From Anaeromyces robustus (Eukaryota; Neocallimastigomycota; Neocallimastigomycetes; Neocallimastigales; Neocallimastigaceae), in the NCBI GenBank assembly GCA_002104895.1, contig MCFG01000220.1, positions 1-64,000 on the forward strand: a stretch of 64,000 nucleotides of DNA. Reading direction: 5' to 3'. A model generated the notes under the pieces. The model searched no databases, was not told where the DNA came from, and saw only the letters and a list, made by a program, of their open reading frames with translations. Made by a program: the position numbers and the translations under genes. Every line of letters begins with the position of its first letter. The stretch's first letter is position 1. Positions 11,101-22,127 of the stretch are shown here, in pieces.

Positions 11101-11983
11101 TTCTATATATGGTAATGGATAAGCATCTTTTATAGTAATATCATTTAATTTTCTATAATCCACTACCATTCTCCATTTTCCATTCTTTTTAGGAATAAGT
11201 ATAACTGGGAATGACCATGAAGATTTTGATGGTTCAATTAAATCGTTTCTTAATAATTTACTTATTTCTTCTCTTAGAATACGTATTTGCTTTTTATTAG
11301 CAACTCGATACATTCTTTGTTTAATAGGTGTTCTACCACTTATTATTTTTATTTTATGACTTAATAATTTTGATTTTCCTAAGTCATCTGTATCAAGAGC
11401 TAATACATCTATATTACTTATTAATAAAATTTTTAATTTATTTCTAATTTTTGATGGAGCGTTAGAAGCGATTTCATTGATAGTTATTTCTTTTATATTA
11501 GTAATAGTTTTAATATTATTATTATTATTATTGTCCGTAGTTTCTATAGAATCATTACTATTATTATTATTGTCATTTAAATTAATATTATTATTATTCT
11601 TAATATTTCCACTATAATTTTCTGTACTATTATTTTTAATAAAATTATTATCAAAATTTTTATTTAATTTATCATTATTATTTATAAAAGAATTGTTATT
11701 TTTACACACATAAACTTCATTATTTTTGACACAAGAAATTTTATTTAAAATATTATTTTCTAAATAATTTTTATTATCTTCTTTATTAACTTCAAAACAA
11801 TTTTTATTATTAAAATTTTCAACTAAATTTTTATTATTATAAGTAGTACAAAAATTTTTAGAAAAATTTTTATTATTTAAATTAGCACAAAAATTTTCAG
11901 AAAAATTTTTATTATTTAAATTCGTACAAAAATTTTCAGAAAAATTTTTATTATTTAAATCAATATTAAAATTTTCAGAAAAA

Positions 11984-12028
<45 letters not shown>

Positions 12029-12642
12029 GAATCTTTAGAAGAGTTTTTATTTCTAATATTATTATTAAAATTTTTAGAAAAATTAACATTATTAAAATCA
12101 TTATTAAAATTATTAGAAAACTCATTAAAACCATAATTATTATTAAAATTTTTATTATTATTTTTATCCATAATATTATCACTAAAAATATTTGAAAAAT
12201 TTTTTTCTTCATCATTAATAACATTATTATTATCATCTTCATATAGAAAACATATATATTTATCTTCTGTTTCTAATAAATAATCAACTAATACATTTTT
12301 ATTTAATTCTTCTTCAATTTCATCGTTTATATCTTCTTCTTCTTCTTCTAATTCATAAACACTTTCAAAGCTTCCAATTTCTCTAACTTCATCAGTCTTT
12401 TGATAAAGTATATGCTCTGAAAAGTCCATAATTAATTTCATTCTTGCTAAAGCTTCAACACCTATTAATACTTGGAAAATATCATCTTTTTCTACTAATC
12501 TAAATATTTCTTTTGAAGTGATATTTCCAATAGTTATTTCAATTTCATATAGTTTAGAAATAAGTGTTGTATTATTGCAAGCTTGATATAATGTTTCCTT
12601 AATAGTAGATATAGGTTTAAATGGAATATTATTTTCAATCAT
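8167..12642 (-). CDS. Ty3/gypsy copy 2: Pol polyprotein (protease C-half, RT, RNase H, integrase)
   Basis: The 1491-residue ORF is intact. Residues 1-75 are the second half of the retropepsin. About 140-400 is an Asn-rich linker with tandem 16-residue units containing NKNFSENF. Reverse transcriptase follows, with the YMDD catalytic box near residue 591. RNase H lies around 740-860, with the opening RTDASLDGIGG. A second Asn-rich linker of roughly 190 residues (about 880-1075) separates RNase H from integrase. Integrase shows an H-x3-H...C-x2-C zinc motif (about 1146-1185), a D,D-35-E core (VGLDIIGPLP, ITDNGPQF, NGQVENR) and a GPF-type C-terminal module (YTGPFRIVQM). No chromodomain is evident. 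It is probably expressed by the +1-type junction with ORF2. Confidence 0.93.
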
Positions 12643-13390
12643 AAATTTTTTTTGTTATCATATTAATAGAAGAACACGAATCTAAATAAACAGTAGTTTC
12701 AACATTTTCAACTTTACATTTTGTTTTTACGATTTTATCTTTTTTAATTGTAGATAAAATAGTTCCTTCATCTTCAACTACTGTTGTATATTTTAAAGCT
12801 TTTGATAACTCAGTTCTTAATTTTGGATTAATATTAAGCAACTGACCAATAGTTATGTTAGCAAATTTATTTCCAATGTCATCTACTATGTTATAATTAT
12901 CTTGATTTTCGGCAATTTTTAATACCTTTGTAGTATTTTCTTTATTTTGTTTTTCTGCCTTCTTATCACTAGGAAGTTGAATTTCTTTGGCTAATTCTCT
13001 TATTTCTTTTGCTCTTTCCTTTTTATTATTTTTCTTAGCCCTTTCAATTGTAGGTTCATTTATGAATGATGGGTCCAGATGTTGCAGACTTTCAGTTTGA
13101 TTATTATTTTCTTGTTCTATATTATTATTTTTATTTTCACTTTCTGGTTCCACTTCCATTGATTCTTGTTTATTTGATGGCACTTTTATGGGTTGTGGAT
13201 TTTCTTTTAAGCTTTCTTTTATTGTTTTCTTATAAGGCTTGTTATTATTTGTTTTTCTTTGCCTTCTTTCTGCAACCATTGTTATCTCTTTTTCTTGTTC
13301 ATTCTTTATTTCTTTTTGATTTTCAGAAAGTGAAATAGTAGTGAGCATAGTATTGGTTTGATTTATGGGAGTATTCCTTCTCCCATTCAT
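12635..13390 (-). CDS. Ty3/gypsy copy 2: ORF2 (basic linker plus N-half of aspartic protease)
   Basis: The protein is identical to the 251-residue ORF at 1729-2484, including the DSCSS variant of the protease motif and the ending at a TGA that overlaps the pol start. The A8 run at the junction (12653-12646) has the same length as in copy 1, so the split protease is a family trait and not a single-copy accident. Confidence 0.8.
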   Translation of the reverse strand: MNGRRNTPINQTNTMLTTISLSENQKEIKNEQEKEITMVAERRQRKTNNNKPYKKTIKESLKENPQPIKVPSNKQESMEVEPESENKNNNIEQENNNQTESLQHLDPSFINEPTIERAKKNNKKERAKEIRELAKEIQLPSDKKAEKQNKENTTKVLKIAENQDNYNIVDDIGNKFANITIGQLLNINPKLRTELSKALKYTTVVEDEGTILSTIKKDKIVKTKCKVENVETTVYLDSCSSINMITKKIYD

Positions 13391-13399
13391 AAGTTTAAA
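13365..13399 (-). promoter_or_regulatory. -1 programmed frameshift cassette between Gag and ORF2 (copy 2)
   Basis: T_TTA_AAC (13399-13393), the 6-nt spacer and the 7-bp hairpin (13386-13380 with 13371-13365) are all conserved exactly as in copy 1. In this copy the Gag frame is already broken upstream, so the signal cannot be reached by normal Gag translation. Confidence 0.7.
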
Positions 13400-14539
13400 G
13401 GGTTATTATTTAATTTATTTAATTGTCCTTCTTCTTCCATTTTTGCTAAGTCTTTAAAACTGTAAGGACAGTCTTGTCTTCTATGCCCATTTTGACCACA
13501 CTTGTAACATATAGTGTAAGGGTTAGAGGGTTTAGAATTTTTATTGTTTTGATTTAAATTATTATTATATTATTATTATTATTATTATTATTATAAAATT
13601 ATTATTGTTATTGTTATTATTGCTATTATAATTATTATTATTGTAGTTATCATTATAATTATTATTATTATTATAATTATTATTATAATTATTATTATAA
13701 TTATTATTATTATTATTATAATTATTATTATAATTATTATTATTATAATTATGATTATTATAATTATTATTATTATAATTATTATTATAATTGTTTGGAT
13801 TATTTCTAGAATTATAGCGATTAAAATTATTTCTATTTCCGTTATTATAATTTCTATTATTATTAAAATTATTATTAAAATTATTATTAAAATTATTATT
13901 ATTATTATTATAATAATTCTCATTATTAAAATTATTATTATAATTTGGATTAAAGTTATTTTTATTACTATATGAATTCCATTGGTTATTCATAAACATA
14001 ACTATATTATTGTTACGGTTAGGAGTTTCAATGGCCGTTTCTGCTAATTCTGCTATTTCTAAAGCTTTTTCAATATCTTCAGGTTTAGCAGTAATTACAT
14101 GAGTTCTGATAAACGGCCTAGAAGCAATGGAATCAGCATAATCATTTATAGTAATAAATTGTTTGAAATCCTGTTTCAAATTTTTATAATAGTTATTATA
14201 TCTCCAATTGAAATCCTTTATAGATTCTCCTCTTCTAATTCTTAGAGCTTTTAAATTAAAACATTTTTCTTGAGGAGTTATATTTAAGTATTTTTCTATT
14301 GATTCTTTTATTTCATCAACAGAAGGATATTTTATTATTCCATCTTCTTCTTCTTTAAGATCATCTATTACACCTTTTAATCTTCCTTGAACACATTCTT
14401 TTGCCCAAGAGAAGATTTTCTTCTCTTCACTAATGTCGGACAGTTCCATCACTCTTTTAAATTCTTCTGTCCAACTTTCTATATCTCTATCTTGACTACC
14501 AAGTCTTGGTAGCATTCTAGAGATTTCACTTATCTTCAT
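13387..14539 (-). pseudogene. Ty3/gypsy copy 2: Gag broken in its Asn repeat
   Basis: From ATG at 14539 the frame matches copy 1 Gag for about 310 residues. It then leaves the Asn frame near 13600 and ends at 13565 after a run of Ile codons, which is an indel in the ATT/AAT repeat. The zinc-knuckle sequence (about 13420-13540) and the frameshift cassette persist downstream in the original frame but are disconnected. Repeat slippage explains this. A sequencing or assembly error in the microsatellite is an equally cheap explanation. Confidence 0.8.
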
Positions 14540-16876
14540 TTTTAATTTTTAGATTCAGAAACACAAAAATATAAGAAAATCAGTAGTTTTATTTATTTTA
14601 TAGATTAATACTTTATTTATTTATTTTATTAATTTATTATATTTTATTTAATTTATATTATCAAGATACAGGATTTTCAATTAGTTTCAAATATTTAATA
14701 TAAAAAATTCGTTTATTATATTTGTAATATTTCTTGAAATTCAGTTTATTAATTCTTTTATTTTAATTTGAATTTTAAATATAATAGGGTTAGGATAATA
14801 TATAATAAGTAATAAAAATTTTGTTAAAAAAAAAATTAATATTGGATATTATTAAATAATAAGTATAAAAAATTTATATAAAATTATTATTAATGTGTTA
14901 AGATAACAGTATAATATTTTAGATTTATCAATATTAATAAGTAAAAATATAATATATAAATTTTTATTATTAATAAGTTGAAAGGAAATTAATATAAATT
15001 TTTATTATAAATAAGTTGAAAGAAACTTAACATAAAATAATATTATTAATAAGTTGAAAAGAATATTAATATAAGATTTATTAATAAATTGAAAGAAAAT
15101 TAATATAAAATTTTATTAATATTTATTTTTATTATATACAATATATATTCAATATGATATATATAGAAAGAATATAATAAATAAATATATAAAGATATAT
15201 GATTAAATAAAAATAAGAATTGAAAGCAAAAATATTTAAAAGGTTGTTACAAGAAAATTAATTTAAGTTATTATTATTTTAATTCAAAAAAAAAATTGTA
15301 TAAAGGAATTAATAAGGATAAAATGTTTCTAGGAATTTCAAGAAATTATTAATAAAATTAATTTTATTTAAGGTTATATAAATTATATATAAAAATATAT
15401 ATTTGTGTAAATAATATAACTTAATTATATAATTTTTATATATTTTATTTTTATTAGGAAAATATTTATTTATAGTTGAAAGAGGTTTCCAAAATTTTAT
15501 TAGAGTATTATGATTTTAAAAAAAAAATTTTATAAATTTATTTATTGTAATAATATATCAAGATTATTTTAATAGGTTGATTGTTATTAATATTATTATT
15601 TTTACTATTGTTTAATAAAATTTATTAATATTAATATTATCAAAATTTTTTAATATAATTTTTATTAACACAAAATTTAGAAGTCCTTTAGAATATAGAA
15701 ATTTTTTTTTTTTTTACAACCGTCGGAAGTTTACAAAGGAATGTTCTAGAGAATTATAATAAATGAAAATAAAAAAAAATATTAATTAGTATTATTTATT
15801 AAGTGATTGTATTGTTAATAATTTATTAATAATTTTCACTCAAGCACAGTGACTATAAAGCCTTTCGACCTCGTACTTAGACCCTCATTCAATATTTATT
15901 AATTTTCGTTTCCTAGTTCTGCTCCTGAATCTCTCATCAGGATTTTCAGCAGAACTTACTACTCTCTTGTTGTTGAATAAATATAGAACTGTCTAAGCAC
16001 CTCTACTCCCGCTTGCTGAGTGTGTGCTTAGTTATTCTCTTATTAAAAATTATTTTTAATTACTGTTTATATTTCGACTTTTTCTACTCTATAAACAGCA
16101 ACCAATACAATGTTAATAAAAAATACTGTTATAATTAAATTTAAATAGCTTGAACAATACTACAAATTATTGAAGTAAGCTATTCTCTTAGTTTATAGAA
16201 ACGCAATTGAGCTAAGGAGTTTTTCATCCAACAGCCGCACTCTATAAATAAGGGTTGCTTGAATTAGCTTATTCTTTGAATAAGGCACAAGCAGTATTTA
16301 AATTTAATTATAGAATTTACTATTAATTGCTGAAAGGACTAATTATTTCCTAGTTTTTATATCACACTAATCCCCTGGCAGATTAGAAATATAACAAACT
16401 AGTTGGGTGGAAACTAATTATCCTTATTAATAATAAATTCGGTAACGTAGTGGATAACCACTAATAACTTCCGAAATATTTTTGTTTTAATATAATATAT
16501 ATTAAAACAAATAAATCAATTTTTTTTTAATATTTTTAACGTTTCACAAATCTCTCAATATTTGTGTAACATTTTCTTTTTGTAATACTTATTTATAATA
16601 ACAATAGTACTATTAATATTAATTTTTACTATTATTATTATATAAATTTTTAAAATTTTTATTTAAATAATTAAATCTTCAAATAAATATGTTTTATTAT
16701 AAAATTCTTTTAAATAATTAATTCTTTAAATAAATATGTTTTATTATAAAATTCTTTTATTATTATCAAATAAAAAAAATATATCTCAAAAAAAAAAATT
16801 TAAAACCAATATCTCAAATTTAGTAATAATTATTTTTACTTATGTTAATTTATTGTTTATTTTTCATACTTTTTGT
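14540..16876 (-). other. Copy 2 retroelement 5' leader
   Basis: Homologous to the copy 1 leader. It lacks the solo LTR and about 170 bp around it; the junction at about 15,700 falls between similar AGAAATT/AGAATTT words, so a short-repeat deletion is likely. It carries an extra tandem duplication of about 46 bp near 16660-16757. The GC-richer hairpin-forming part (about 15,840-16,480) is well conserved with copy 1. Confidence 0.65.
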
Positions 16877-16897
16877 TCCCGCCCGGATTCTCCACCA
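16877..16897 (-). promoter_or_regulatory. Putative tRNA primer-binding site of copy 2
   Basis: Identical to the site at 6902-6922. The minus strand starts TGGTGGAGAATCC, 9 nt inside the end of the 5' LTR. Confidence 0.65.
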
Positions 16898-16906
16898 AAT
16901 TTTTCT

Positions 16907-19454
16907 TGATGCAGGAAACATGTATATTCATAAACAATAAATATAATTAACTTATATACTAAATAATTATTACTAATGAATCAATAAAATTAAAAATAAA
17001 ATAATCTTTTGTTTAACTCTTCTTTTATTTATTATTCTTATTTTTAAATACAAATTATTGATCGTTTTATAAAAGAAAGAAAAATTATCCTCCTTTTATA
17101 ATACATGAATTTTATTATTATAGTCTTTCGACTATTATTATTATTATTATTTATTTAATTAATCTAATTATTATTATTTATTTTATAATATAATTCTCTA
17201 TTCTAAACATTATTTTCTAAGATTTATTTTAATATTAATTATTATTGTTATTATTATTTATTAATATTTTCTATTCTAATTATTAAATATTTTATTAATC
17301 TATTTAGTGTTTTAAATAAAAATTAAAAATAAATATTATACTTTTATACAGAAATACATTTAACTTCTGTATTATACATTTTATAAATAATTCATTTATT
17401 TTATAATTAATTTTTATTATTTTATTTATTTTATTTTATTTTAATAATATACAGAATATTTATTTTCTGTATTTGTCCAGGGTTTTTAAGTTGGAGGGAA
17501 AGGATAAGGGAAAAAGGGAAAAGAGTGGATAGTATTATTTAATTATAATTATTTATATTATTATAAATATTTATTATTATAATTATATTGAAGTATTAAA
17601 TTTATTAAAGGTTAGAATTAGAAATATTAATAATTATTGTTATAAGAATATAAATAAAATGTATTAATAAAGTGTTATAAAATATTTGATATTGATAAAA
17701 TATTATTTAAAATATTATTTATTATATATAAAGTTTATTATAAAATATTAATAAGATTTATTTAAAATATTAATAAAGATATAGAATTTATTATAAGATA
17801 TTAATAGGATTTATTTAATATAAAATATTAATAATATTTATTTATTATAAGAATATTGATAAAATTTATTATAAGAATATTAATTATAAAGTATTGATAA
17901 AATTTATTTGATATTAATAAAATATTTATAATTTATTTTAAGATATTAATAAAATATTGATAATATAAAAATAATTTTTAATATAGATAAAATTATTATG
18001 TTTTAAGATATTAATAATATTATAAAGAAGTTTTATTAAATGTTAGTTTATATGGGATAAAAGGTTTAATGTTAAATGAGGGTAGTTTTGGTTTAATAAT
18101 GGTCAGGTCAAGATGTTTAATTAATAACAAAATAACTAATTAAACAAATATATAATTAATAGGCAAATTTATTTATTAATACACAATAAATTAATTAATT
18201 AAAAGAACACGTTTTAAAATAATTAGGTTTTATAATAATATTTTTTATTAATAATTAATTAAGAAAAGTTTAAATAATAATTAGATTATTAAGTCATTAA
18301 TTCTAAGTTATTTAATAATCTTACAAAGATTAAAAGGAATTGTAATTTCAATCCTTATTTATACTTTTTCTAAATCTAATAATTATTAATACATTTAATT
18401 ATTATAATCTATTGATAATATATTTATACATGTATAATTTTAAATAAAATATATGAATAAAATAATATTGATAAAAATCTAACTATATAAAACTAATATA
18501 AAACTATATAAACTATTAATAAATTTAATGATAAGAATCATAATCTAAGATTTAGATTTATAACTATTCTAGTTATCTAACTAGTTAACTATTTAATTAT
18601 TTAATTATTTAGTATACTATTTAATTATTTATCTATATATTAATTATTTTTATCTTTGGATTTTTATGATCTTTTCTGTATAATTAATTATTATAGATAA
18701 AATGGGATATTTTTAATTATTTAAGATCTTAAGTAAATTTTAAATCTTTTTGAGATTTTTAGAATTCTAAGAATTTCTGTAAATTAATATAATAATCAAC
18801 TATTCTAATTTTTTATAAAAATAATTAACAATTATTATAATATATTATATAAATTATTATTATTATTCTAATTAATATTTCATAAATTATTTGAAGGCGT
18901 TTTCTGTATATCTGAATGATTATTATTATTATAAGTTATAATATAATTATTGAAATAAAAAGATTTTATCTATATAAATTTTATAATTATTTATTTATGG
19001 ATCCTTGTAAATATTTAATTATATTTTTATATTGTGTAAACCTTTAAAGTCCAATATCTCGCCAACCAGTGGTCCAAATGGGCTGAAATTCAGATATGGT
19101 GTAGCTCTTGAGCAGAGCTTCCCAATGAGCATAAAATCAAAGCGAAGCGGAGGAAATCTTCAATATTTGGTGAGTTATCGTTATTTTTCTTCTGATTATT
19201 TTTATTAATATCTTAAGGGTTAAATTAAGTTGATTAATATTTATTTAATTTGTCCAAACCCTTTACAATATCAATTTAAATACTTTTTAATATTTGTTTA
19301 TTTTATTGAAAATCGAATTTTAAGTGATTTAGTCAATAACGAAATTTAAATGTAATTGATCTATTAGTGAATTTCAATTTTAAATCCACTAATATTCGCG
19401 ACATTTAAAAATATGGGTTTAGAAATAATGTGTATATAAGGGAATATTGTATCA
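16907..19454 (-). mobile_element. 5' LTR of copy 2, interrupted by a nested solo LTR
   Basis: Matches the shared LTR (6932-8148) with a few substitutions and small indels. It is split at 18069/19404 by a 1334-bp insertion. The outermost boundary (ATTGTATCA at 19446-19454) is followed by AAATTAATG, where the internal copy is followed by AAATCCCCC. The target duplication of the whole array cannot be checked because the far end of copy 1 is lost. Confidence 0.75.
18070..19403. mobile_element. Nested solo LTR (1334 bp) with 5-bp target duplication TTTAA
   Basis: The insert starts TGTTAAATGAGGG and ends ATTCGCGACA, and is flanked by TTTAA (18065-18069 and 19404-19408). The intact LTR at about 8095 shows the unoccupied site. 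Its right part contains a less AT-rich tract (about 19040-19190) with AATATCTCGCCAACC. No ORF is present, so it is a solo LTR of another family. A decayed relative may lie at about 23,290-23,690. Confidence 0.82.
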
Positions 19455-19829
19455 AAATTAATGTCGACCAGTTTCTATCCTGGTTGTTAAGGCGTTTCCT
19501 TAGCATACATAAGGCTTCTGGATCGACACCGCATCTACCCCAAACAAGTGGTTTTCTCCTTCACGGGTTTTACACTGTGGCAAGGTAGTGCACAGGTATA
19601 GTATTTGAGGCGTAGCTACTCACGCCTCATTAAATAATATAAGTATATGAGTAGATCTTTAAGTCTAATAATGTGGGGTGCGGCTCCAAATTATTGGGCG
19701 GTTTCCTTGGTGACTACTATTCATATGTGGGGCTTGTAGACTGGACCCGTTATTAAGTTAGCGTTAGGGTTTAAGTACAAATGTAAAATATATGAATATA
19801 CCAAGGGCGTCGACGCCGAAAAGGTAAGG
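19455..19829. other. GC-rich structured island, unidentified (left part)
   Basis: This is the most GC-rich non-coding stretch of the window and has no long ORF. It is rich in inverted repeats: TGAGGCGT...ACGCCTCA (8-bp hairpin, about 19606-19629), CCTTA...TAAGG, and GGCGTCGACGCC (palindrome, about 19806-19817). The sequence resumes at 21111 after the foldback insertion and holds CATGTG...CACATG and GGAATTTAATTCC. It does not look like rRNA, a tRNA or a known LTR. A retroposon tail or a structured ncRNA relic are both possible. Confidence 0.5.
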
Positions 19830-21110
19830 AATGTGTTGCATTTCGCAATGTTGCATTTCGCAATATGATATGGGGCGCATATTAAATTTTTGCAATGAGG
19901 CGCATAAAAAACAAATAAAGAAATGAAAAATTTTTTAACACAAATTATGAAAGCCACGTTATGAAATAAAATAAAATAGAATTTAAAAAAATTAAATAAA
20001 TAAATAAAAAATATATATATAAATAAATGAATAGAAAATAAACAAATAAATAAATATTTCTTTTCTTATTAATTACTTACAAAAAAAAAAATAAAGTAAA
20101 AAAATTAAAAAAAAAAAAATTATTATAAAATTAAATATATTTATATTATTTTTTTGATAAATGAATAATAATAAATAAAATAAAAGATAATAAATAATAT
20201 AACAGTATTATATATGTATTTTTATTAAAAAGACGATAACAAATAATAAATAAAAAAAATAATATAAATTTTAGAATAAAGAAAAGAAACAAATAAATAA
20301 ATATTTTTTTATTAATTACTTATTTACGAAAAAAAAAATATAAAAATAAAAATTCATTATAAAATTAAATATTTTTATAAAATTTTTTTGATTTGAAATA
20401 TTAAAAAAAAAATTCAATATTATTAAAATATTAAATAAAAAATATAATTATAAAAAAAAATATTCAAAAAATATTCAATATTATTAAATTATTAAATAAA
20501 AAAAAATATTCAAAAAATATTCAATATTATTAAATTATTAAATAAAAAAAAATATTCAAAAAATATTCAATATTAATTAAATAAAAAAATAATGAAGAAA
20601 TATTCAATATTATTAAATTATTAAATAAAAAAAATATTGAAGAAATATTCAATATCATTAAATAAAAAAAAATATTGAAGAAATATTCAATATCATTAAA
20701 TAAAAAAAATAAATAAAATATTATTAAAATAAAAAATATTCAATATCATTAAATAAAAAAAATAAACAAAATATTATTAAAATACTAAAAAAATATTCAA
20801 TATCATTAAATAAAAAAAATAAATAAAATATTATTAAATTACTAAAAAAATATTCAATATTAAAAAAAATATTAAATATTATTATCATTAAATAAAAAAA
20901 TATTATTAAATAAAAAAATATTATTAACTAAAAAAATATTATTAAATAAATAATTCTTTATATTATATTTTTATTTATTTAATTATTTATACAATTATGC
21001 GCCCCATTGCGAAATGCAACATTGCGAAATGCAACCTACAAATCTTTGTCATGCGCCCCATTGCGAAATGCAACATTGCGAAATGCAACATTGCGAAATG
21101 CAACTCTCCC
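19830..21110. mobile_element. Foldback / MULE-like non-autonomous DNA transposon with 9-bp target duplication
   Basis: The left end carries two TTGCATTTCGCAAT-type units and GGGGCGCAT. The right end carries the inverted versions in five GAAATGCAAC copies and two ATGCGCCCC copies. The element is flanked by AAGGTAAGG at 19821-19829 and 21111-21119. The interior is AT-only and includes tandem repeats of about 40-45 bp containing AATATTCAATATTATT (about 20,455-20,830). No transposase is present. A 9-bp duplication is typical of Mutator-like elements, so that assignment is an inference. Its end sequence resembles the palindrome at 46449-46530. Confidence 0.75.
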
Positions 21111-21180
21111 AAGGTAAGGCAGGGAATTTAATTCCGATACATTCATGTGAAAAATCACATGATAAGTCTATAAAAAAAAT
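21111..21180. other. GC-rich structured island (right part)
   Basis: This is the continuation of the 19455-19829 sequence after one copy of the 9-bp duplication. It contains GGAATTTAATTCC and a CATGTG/CACATG hairpin and then fades into an A-rich tract near 21171, which could be a poly-A-like tail if the island is a plus-strand retroposon. Confidence 0.4.
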
Positions 21181-22095
21181 AAATTAATAACAATTATATA
21201 TATATACATATATTACATATATATATTTTATATTTATTACAATGAAAATAATGTATTCCATAAATATTATAAATAGTGATATATATATATATATATCTAA
21301 AATGAGCATTTTCATAAAAAGAAATATGATTTTTTTTTTTAATGAATAATTTTTACTTTTTCATATGAAAAATAATTTTCATATGAAAAATAATTAAACT
21401 ATTTTTCCTTTTTTCTTTTTATACTTATATATTTAAAATACTTGTTGAACTTATCTGTTTGTATTTAGAATAAAATTAATCTAACCTCTTTTATACTTGG
21501 AATCAATAATTTCAACTATTTGAGTTTTTTATAATTTTCTCTCTAAAATAAAGAATAAATAATTATATTCATTCTTCAATATTTTCTTTCATGAAATACT
21601 TAATTATATTGAATTTTTTTCTTAATCTTACTACTTATTATCTCATTTATTTTCAATTAACCAATTCTTTGATATTATCATATTTTATTTCTGCTAAATA
21701 TATTTTCTATTGTACTCATTTATTTTCAATTGAGCATTCTTTTTATCATACTGTCATATTTATTATTTTTTCACTTAAATTCTATTTAATAATACTGTCG
21801 TATTTATTTATTTTTCACTTAAAACTTTTTTTTATCATACTGTCATATAAAATTATCCATCAAAAATTTTCTTATATTCACATTTTTTTATATATACTAA
21901 TTCTCAATTAAAATATATTTTCACACTATAAGTATATTTTAATATTATTCTGTTCATATTCACAACTAACTTTCAATTTAAAAAAGTATAATCATACTAT
22001 TATATTGATTTCAATCAAACTACATACTATCACATTCATTCTAATAAATCAATAGAAAGAATTTTTTTTATCTAGTCATATTTTAAACTTTTTAC

Positions 22096-22127
<32 letters not shown>

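Larger units (their letters stand above)
6932..19454 (-). mobile_element. Near full-length Ty3/gypsy retrotransposon (copy 2), both LTRs included
   Basis: The order on the minus strand is 5' LTR (19454-16907, with a nested solo LTR), primer-binding site, leader, gag, ORF2, pol, polypurine tract, 3' LTR. Within pol the order is protease, reverse transcriptase, RNase H, integrase, which defines the Ty3/gypsy superfamily. The LTRs are nearly identical outside the nested insertion, so the element is young. Pol is intact but Gag is frameshifted, whereas copy 1 has an intact Gag and no pol enzymes. Confidence 0.85.

Noticed and set aside
19455-19540. Hammerhead-type ribozyme suggested by stem-rich sequence
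   Set aside because: Paired stems exist but no CTGANGA...GAAA core is present on either strand.
19721-19957. 78-residue minus-strand ORF spanning the foldback left end
   Set aside because: It crosses the target duplication and terminal repeats of a transposon and has no protein-like conservation pattern.
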